Below, piece by piece: positions 58,020-64,000 of a stretch of 64,000 nt of DNA; the first letter of the stretch is position 1; every line of letters starts with the position of its first letter. Origin of the DNA: Taudactylus pleione (taxonomy: Eukaryota; Chordata; Amphibia; Anura; Myobatrachidae). The stretch spans positions 1,840,501 through 1,904,500 of the forward strand of contig JAUIMM010000601.1 in the NCBI GenBank assembly GCA_031769625.1, in the 5' to 3' direction. The notes under the pieces are model-generated. The model worked only from the letters and a program-made list of their open reading frames with translations, had not been told where the DNA came from and searched no databases. Made by a program: the position numbers and the translations under genes.

Positions 58020-58513
58020 ATTTGCTTCAGAATGAAAAAAAAAATAATTAAATTTACTACTAATCAAATCTTCCTTTCCCTGCCTTCAACTACATACATA
58101 GTCCAACTCCGTCAGTCTTGAATAATAAAAACACTTGTTTCCTGATGTGCCATACTGGAAGTTGAACTGCCACAGCTGCTGCAATCTTTGACATGTGGTT
58201 GCTGAATGCCAAAATTGTCAAGAAATGTTTATGGCCACAGACAGCATCTCTTGAATGCCCCTTTAATTAAAAAAAAAATATTTTGAACCACCAAGTTGAT
58301 TTTGTGGGCAAAACATGGGACATATTGTTCATCCATGCTCTCCCCTCCTCCCTCATAAATTAGTTTCAGAATCAAAAAATGTAATTACATTTACTACCAA
58401 TCAACCCTTCCTGGCCTTGCCTTCAAATACATACATAATCCATCTTCCTCAGGCTTCTTGATTAATGAAAACATGTGTTTCCTTACATGCCATGTTGGAA
58501 GTTGAACTGCCAT
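58020..58513. repeat. Direct ~150-bp duplication around the displaced core
   Basis: ttcagaatgaaaaaa...cattactac-type words, aaatttactactaatcaaat cttcct, ccttcaactacatacata and catactggaagttgaactgc cac (58020-58160) recur in order at 58360-58513 with about 15 percent difference by eye. Confidence 0.8.
58150..58330 (-). pseudogene. Displaced hAT catalytic-core fragment
   Basis: The minus strand reads EQYVPCFAHKINLVVQNIFF, the conserved C-x-A-H-x-L-N-L-type motif of hAT transposases. In an intact gene this lies after TTDMW, yet here it is upstream of it in the reading direction. It sits between two direct copies of a ~150-bp terminal segment (58020-58160 and 58360-58513), which suggests a duplication or gene-conversion event. 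Confidence 0.7.
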
Positions 58514-58862
58514 TTGTTTGTGCCACCCACTGCTGACACTTAGTTTAGTCAGCCAGCTAGATTGGTGCAAATTTTGGTCATAAGCAGGATGAAACAATAT
58601 TGTGAGCTGTGAGGTGGTCAAAATTGAATTAAAATGAGTGGAAGCAAATGTTATTGAGGTTATTAATACTTTAGTAACAAAAAATTGCCAATTTTTTTTT
58701 TATTTTAGCAGTTTTTATAATTTTTTTTTTAAAATATACAGTTCCAAAACCAAAACCGATACACACAAGGGCTGTTTTGGCAAAAGCAATCCAGATTCAA
58801 AATACAAAAGAGATACAGATCCAAAACCGAAACCTAATTACGGGGGTCGGCACACATCCCTA

Positions 58863-58949
58863 GTTCAGAGTAAACCTATCCCCTTACAAGCACCTCTGAA
58901 ATAGCATTAAGTTGATATGAGAAACTACTATTTTGTATTGCTGTTCTCA
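58863..58949. repeat. Inverted copy of the 55.6-kb flank
   Basis: ttcagagtaaacctatcccc ttacaagcacctctgaaata gcattaagttgatatgagaa is the complement of 56033-56011 joined to 55655-55590. It preserves the site before insertion of the hAT MITE at 55656, with a single ttgtaagg. Confidence 0.9.
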
Positions 58950-59489
58950 AAAGGAGACATTGGCAGCTACTACCACATTGACCCTAGCAAACTCATCACT
59001 AACCAGTTTCCCAAGGCACAGTTCGCACACATGCTGGTCTGGCTAAAGGGCTATGTGGAGGCAGAGGCCCAAATAATAAATGTTTTATTTCACTCAGTTA
59101 CAATTCACATCATATTTTTGTTAACTTTCTGACTTCATAAAATTTGTTGGATTGCACATTCAATTGAGTCTGTCTTTTTTTAAGCATTATATAAGTCATA
59201 TGAGAGTATATAGGGGTTTAATTGCTGCTAATGGTCTTCTTATGTGTTATTATGATGATTTACAGTAATGTACCACAATGAACTCCCCATCCTGAGGCAG
59301 GTCTATTATTTTGCATTTATTTCTACTAGTTTTGCGTGAGATTAAAACTCGCAGCCTATTCGATCTGTGTTTTTATGCGAGTTTGCATGTTCTCACAGCC
59401 TACTACATGTGCAAGTTTGTAACTTGCACATTTTTAGCAGTAAACTTGAACCTTTTAAAGATTTTCACCCTGTTACATTTTGTCATATT

Positions 59490-62000
59490 AGATAAAGATG
59501 TTAGGTCCCTCTTAAGCTGCTGAGATTGGGCTCACATAGGAGGTCATACTCAGTGTGAAGTAACTGTCCCTGCCATAGGACAGGTGAAAGTTTTGAAAGT
59601 ATGACAGATGATCAAAAGATGCAACAAGTTGTATTTTAGTGTTTTTGCTCACTTACTGTTGGCGTCTCAATCCTTGCACAGTCCGATGCATGGCTATATA
59701 CCAGAGAAGACTTGGTAGTGGCATTAGGATTAAGACACAGGTGCAGTTTCAGCAAAAGATGCAGCCATGGCCGCATTTTCCTCCAACTCAGAATCAGCCC
59801 CAAAGTATCCATAAAATGATTTAAGCACTTATTTGCTGAATTACAATTCCTGGGAATGTTATGCATTGATCATCATGATGATCAGCAATAGCTAACCACT
59901 TTTGATTGGACGATTGCTTTTCTTTAGTGTGGGTGCTACTGTATATTATATGACATTGTGGCCATCTATTTGCATTGTTTAATATTTCATAATGTAATTG
60001 TGAGTACTGAATTTGTTAGTAACAGTCTTAAGACACTTTTCTCTTTTGTGTATGACACTTAATTGCATTATTATATTGTGTATGCATAGGATATTATGAT
60101 TATTATGATCTTTTTTATTTAATACTGACACTGCAATCTAAAACATTATCCCTATGATATTGTAGGCATACATACTGTATACACACTGATTACACCTAAT
60201 GTAAATCTTGTGACTATGCCAGTGATGTACAGCTGGATGCATCTTGAGATGCATCAGACTGAGCATATGTCCATAAAAGTGCTTTTCCTAATTACAGCTG
60301 AGGATACATCTGCATCTTACTCTACATAAATCCTCTAATGTTGAAGTGATACTGTGATAATTATTTTTAAAAAGTTGTTAAAAAGTGTGAGTTAAAATTG
60401 ATAGTGAAAGAATATAGAAAACATCACTTGCAATGTTCTATCTTCATTCTCTAAAACTGGCATACCTATTTAGTAGAAATCCAAAAAACAGGCAAATAAC
60501 TTAAAAAAGAAAGAACCATACATAATATTACTTTTCCACTTACTTCAAAAATGGCCAATTAAATAGGAGTTCAATGACAGCTATAATGGGAAACTGTATG
60601 GCCTGAAGTGCACATGTGGCTTGAATAGCATGACATAATTAAACATTGCCAATCTTCACATTCTGCACACTGTTGACTGAATTTGATAACATAAATGCCT
60701 GCATTTCAACTACAGTACTTTTCAAAATAAATACTAACATAAATTCTAGAGATAAAGAATAGATGTAAGAAATTCATCTAACAGGCCAAAAATGTGAAAA
60801 TTTATTTTGATTTCTCTTAATACTGGAAAGGAATATTCAGGGAAAAATAATTCCAGTGCTATGCTATTGGGAATTAGGAACATTTGACCAGTATGTCACA
60901 GCAGTGAGAAAGCATTAAAAATTATCCAAAATAAAAGGGTGAGTAAGCTGGTACTCACAAGGGAAATTGAATATGAAGCAACTCGGCTATCTCCTCCTGT
61001 TTCAAGTCTGGTATAGTAACCTGTATTGCCCAGATCAAAGTGTAAGTTCATCTTTTATTATAAATTCCTTAATGCAATCTGCACTAGATATTATTCCACA
61101 TAACACTTCACTGAACATGTTTAAAAATGTCCTTTCAAGATTTGGAATGACAGAAGAGACAACATGTTGGGAAATGTGTGAGATAGTTTTCCACTTAGAA
61201 GATTATTTTGTCCTCCCCCCTCAAATTCCCTGCAGTCTGGAGCTCATGCATAATTTGTTAAACTGCTCAAATCTTGTCACACAGTATATTCTAGACTGTT
61301 ATCTATTGACAAAATCTTAACTGTGAGCTAAATCATTTGTATTTGCCTGGTTGTGCAGTTCAAGTTGATAGGGATAGAAATACATTTTTATTTATTTATT
61401 AAAAAAAAACATTTTTGAAACAATACTTCATACTTGCCAAATCAATTAATGTGGGCTTTGCAATTTATTTAGTTTCATCAATATATTTCATTATACATCT
61501 TTTAAACAGGGGTTTCCTCTTTTTAGTTTTATTTTTGTTTTATATACTGTAGATGATACAGCTTTCTTTTGGACAGAAAACAAATAAAATATTATTGTTA
61601 TTTTACATAGTTGACTTAAAACTGCCCCACTACTTTTAAAATAAAATGGAGAGGTTACTGTGATGCAATTTATTAGAATGTCTTGTTAATTTTATGGGAG
61701 GTATTCTAAACCTAAAGCATAGGTCAATAACCAAAACACTAAAGAGTTAGTAATACATAACACAGTGGTTGCATACTGTAGAATAAAAGTACACTATTTG
61801 CAAGAAGGGAACACAGACACATGCTGAATTGTGTTAATGGTTACCAGTTTGTAATGGAAGGCTACCCTGAGGGTCATTTATGAACCTCAAGAGCATACAT
61901 TTTTCTTTTGCTACATTATAGTATGCATCAACCTTTGCACATTTACAGTTAGATTTACTGTAACACACATGTATTTACAGGCTGATGGAAAGAGATCAGC
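59490..62000. other. AT-rich intergenic stretch
   Basis: No element or gene is recognised. A 117-codon plus-strand frame at 60967-61320 has no domain I can name and no upstream promoter or splice context, so I do not call it a gene. Confidence 0.5.
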
Positions 62001-62039
62001 AGAAATTGTGCATTGTAATCCTGAATATGAATTATATGC

Positions 62040-62370
62040 ATATTTATTTAATACCAAAATGTATATAGCACACACATATTCCAAAGCAATTGACAGAGGA
62101 TATTTAGCCATTAACATCAGTCCCTGCACCAGTGGAGCTTAGAATCTATATTCAATACCACATGTACACACACATACACATTAGGGTTCATTTTTTGTTG
62201 AGAGTCAATGTGTGGGAAGAAACCGGAGTACCCATAGTATACCCAAATAAGCATGGAGATAATATACAAATTCCACAAAGTTAGGGCCATGGTGAGATTT
62301 GAACCCAAGACCTCAGTGTTGTGAGGCAGTAATGCTAACCATTGCTAACCATTACGCCATCCGTGCTGCA
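62040..62370 (-). mobile_element. tRNA-derived SINE, near full length
   Basis: On the minus strand the head reads gcagcacggatggcgtaatg gttagc (A-box-like) and ggttcaaatct (B box), a tRNA-type pol III promoter. The body follows with ctccatgcttatttgggtat, ctccggtttcttcccacaca and aatgaaccctaatgtgtatg, and the tail with gattctaagctccactggtg, cagggactgatgttaatggc and a taaataa end. A 10-bp duplication, gcaatggtta, lies in the head. The 18150-18335 copy is the same family. Confidence 0.88.
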
Positions 62371-62699
62371 TATTGTTTTCTGAATATGATATAGGTGCAC
62401 AAGTACTGTATGTCTTATTTTGTGTGAACATGCAAAGACTTGTCTAGCTTAGATAAAGGAGTAGGGAAGTTGCAGTTGCATATATTAGCTTTCTATGATC
62501 TACTGTATCTATAATTTTAATGTATACAGCAGTTTCCTCATGCACTTCTCAAGTCTGGGCAAACAGCGCCTCCCAGCTCACCAAGTCCTGTACGTTTCAG
62601 CAGTGGCGAGTAGTTATCTTGCTCATAAATGAGCATCTTATTCTCAATCTAGCAAAACTACTCTGCTAGATTGCACTGACCATTTTGCTGTGGAACATT

Positions 62700-62960
62700 T
62701 GTAAATCTTTGTGTGAATGTGTCTGTATCTGTATACAAAGTGCCATATGGCAAGTTCTATTGTGCTTCATTGATAAGTTTGTACATGTTTAAAACTAATT
62801 CCTGTGTAGTTAAAGAAACTCTAGTACACTGTGAGTTGTGATTCACTGTGAGTTGTGATTCACTGCAATGTGAATAAGAAGCAAAATGACTGTACGTTAC
62901 ACTTATCAAAGTGTCTCAGTCACGCTATAAGGCATGTAGATGCCAGGTTTATTAGGACAC
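62700..62960. mobile_element. Fragment of the 15.3-kb foldback family (tentative)
   Basis: gtgtctgtatctgtatacaa agtgcca and ctattgtgcttcattgataa g resemble the centre of the foldback at 15345-15835. An 18-bp unit, cactgtgagttgtgattc, is tandemly repeated at about 62828-62864. Confidence 0.4.
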
Positions 62961-62969
62961 ACTTGGCAT

Positions 62970-64000
62970 TTGTATAGCACTGGTAGTTTCACTTTAAAAT
63001 GTTGTTTCACATTCCAACATGAACATTTTCAAGAGTACCAGTAATCTGAGAATGATAATCAATGATGATATTTCAGGGGTTTTTCCAAGGAATACAAAGT
63101 GTCAAGTGTGCATGAAGCTTGAAATATATCACATAATTGTACATTTTGCTTGTTGTAAATAACGGCTATAGTCTGGAATAGTATCTCCCTTTCATTACTC
63201 ATTTGTTCTTTTAAAAAATAAACAGTTTTTTTTCTAAAACAAGCTACATATTGGTTTAGATTAGAATAAGCATGCCACACGGGGGCCCAACCTTCTCATC
63301 CCTCTTTCCTGTTCAAGTTACTGACTTGTCCTCAAACAACTCCACTGTATTTGTTATTAACCAATGCATTATTTTGTACCTGTTTTGTCACTATGTAACT
63401 TCTAGATTGTATTTGCTGATGCATGGTAACTGCTTCTCTCTTTCAAAGTGGCATATATATTTTTCTTGATCGGTAAATATTGCCGTAAAAATAAAAATCT
63501 TACAAAAAAGAATAAATGGTAAAGGGTTGATTAAACCAAAGTGATTAGTGCAATTTACTAAGGCAAAACAGCACATCAATTGCACAAATCAAAAAACAGC
63601 AAAATCTCAAAAAACATTTAAAGTAAGGAGACCATGCTGGGACACAAATCATCCCATGTGTCAAGTACAAATCACCGCTTGACAGTCATGCTATTTAAGC
63701 TGTCTCTGCTTTCAAAAAGAAGGGGAAAAAATAAAGACAAAAATGCCTTCTCTCTTACAGTGTGCAGGTCAGCCTATACAGAATTGGATTTGGATCGGTA
63801 ATGTAGTTCCAAATAAATTCAGGCCATTTAACCTCAACAGGGCAATCCCAAAACTGACTTGCACTGTACATCTATAGGTATTCTTGGTCATTATGTACCA
63901 TGGGTATCCTGTTCAAATATAGTGCAAGCTCTATAGCACCACAAGTGCCAGCATGCAATGACAGACCACAAGTGTTCTTGCATAATGGCTGCTTTAAAAC
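62970..64000. other. AT-rich intergenic stretch
   Basis: I see no supported feature here. Confidence 0.5.

Larger units (their letters stand above)
56066..58862. mobile_element. hAT element, copy B (rearranged)
   Basis: The right terminus, read on the minus strand, is tagggatgtgtgccgacccc (58862 leftwards), followed by the same terminal sequence as copies A and C (ttggttttgg, attaataacctcaataacat-like, gaccacctcacagctcacaa). The interior matches copy C in the opposite orientation with the same opposed transposase pieces. The left terminus is lost at the junction with the flanking inverted segment, and there is no matching target duplication. Confidence 0.8.
52705..59487 (+). mobile_element. 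Possible large Harbinger element with nested insertions
   Basis: The left word gggtgaaatattatagggtg agagttttagtgcgag and the right word ttttcaccctgttacatttt are inverted and similar to the MITE termini at 27755-28004. Both ends also carry gcgagttt/gcaagtt subterminal words. Between them lie a decayed MYB-like gene and nested elements. No target duplication is evident, so the pairing is tentative. Confidence 0.4.

Noticed and set aside
60967..61320. 117-codon plus-strand frame beginning MNMKQLGYLLLF
   Set aside because: Looks mildly protein-like with a hydrophobic start, but I recognise no family and see no gene context.
62290..62370. Functional tRNA gene
   Set aside because: A and B boxes are present but the cloverleaf is not complete and SINE body sequence follows directly.

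Overview
This window looks like non-coding, repeat-dense DNA from a vertebrate nuclear genome. The transposon mix (abundant hAT and PIF/Harbinger DNA elements, Penelope-like retroelements, tRNA-type SINEs, a retroviral envelope remnant, AT-rich background) fits an anuran amphibian best, but that is inference and species cannot be told. I see no intact host gene. The only recognisable host coding sequence is a broken, intronless copy of glucoside xylosyltransferase 1 (GXYLT1).

Layout. 1-5 kb: two tandem minus-strand Penelope-like elements (reverse transcriptase, GIY-YIG endonuclease, a decayed hammerhead-ribozyme-like motif), all edged by (CT)n(AT)n microsatellites. 5-11 kb: a TTAGG-type minisatellite element, a hAT fragment, diverged tandem repeats and a SINE tail. 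11.3-13.7 kb: GXYLT1 retropseudogene split by an insertion. 15-19 kb: foldback elements, a minus-strand retroviral env remnant (16-17.7 kb) and a truncated SINE. 19.7-24.7 kb: a rearranged hAT element carrying a Harbinger-type MITE that itself carries a solo LTR. 25-29 kb: MER2/Tigger-like, foldback, Harbinger and hAT MITEs. 29.48-35.60 kb: a 6.1-kb hAT element with 8-bp target duplication, decayed BED-finger transposase, subterminal repeats, and a 2-kb foldback with two inverted 5S rRNA-derived units; a further MITE sits directly against it. 36.5-39.6 kb: a hAT element filled with minisatellites. 41.0-41.5 kb: a MITE made almost wholly of consecutive perfect hairpins. 43-48 kb: a hAT end with ~158-bp repeats, and a Harbinger-type element carrying a 610-bp foldback. 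48.8-49.8 kb: SINE, MITE and hAT MITE nested in one another. 52.7-59.5 kb: a possible Harbinger element with a decayed MYB-like gene, interrupted by a second rearranged hAT copy. 60-64 kb: mostly featureless AT-rich DNA with one tRNA-derived SINE.

The strongest observations are structural: the chain-of-hairpins MITE (40997-41536), the foldback with divergent 5S-derived units (31995-34009), two distant hAT copies sharing the same internal inversion (about 20.1-21.9 kb and 56.1-57.8 kb), and many target-site duplications that fix exact element borders and the order of nested insertions. All family assignments are by eye; no database search was possible.
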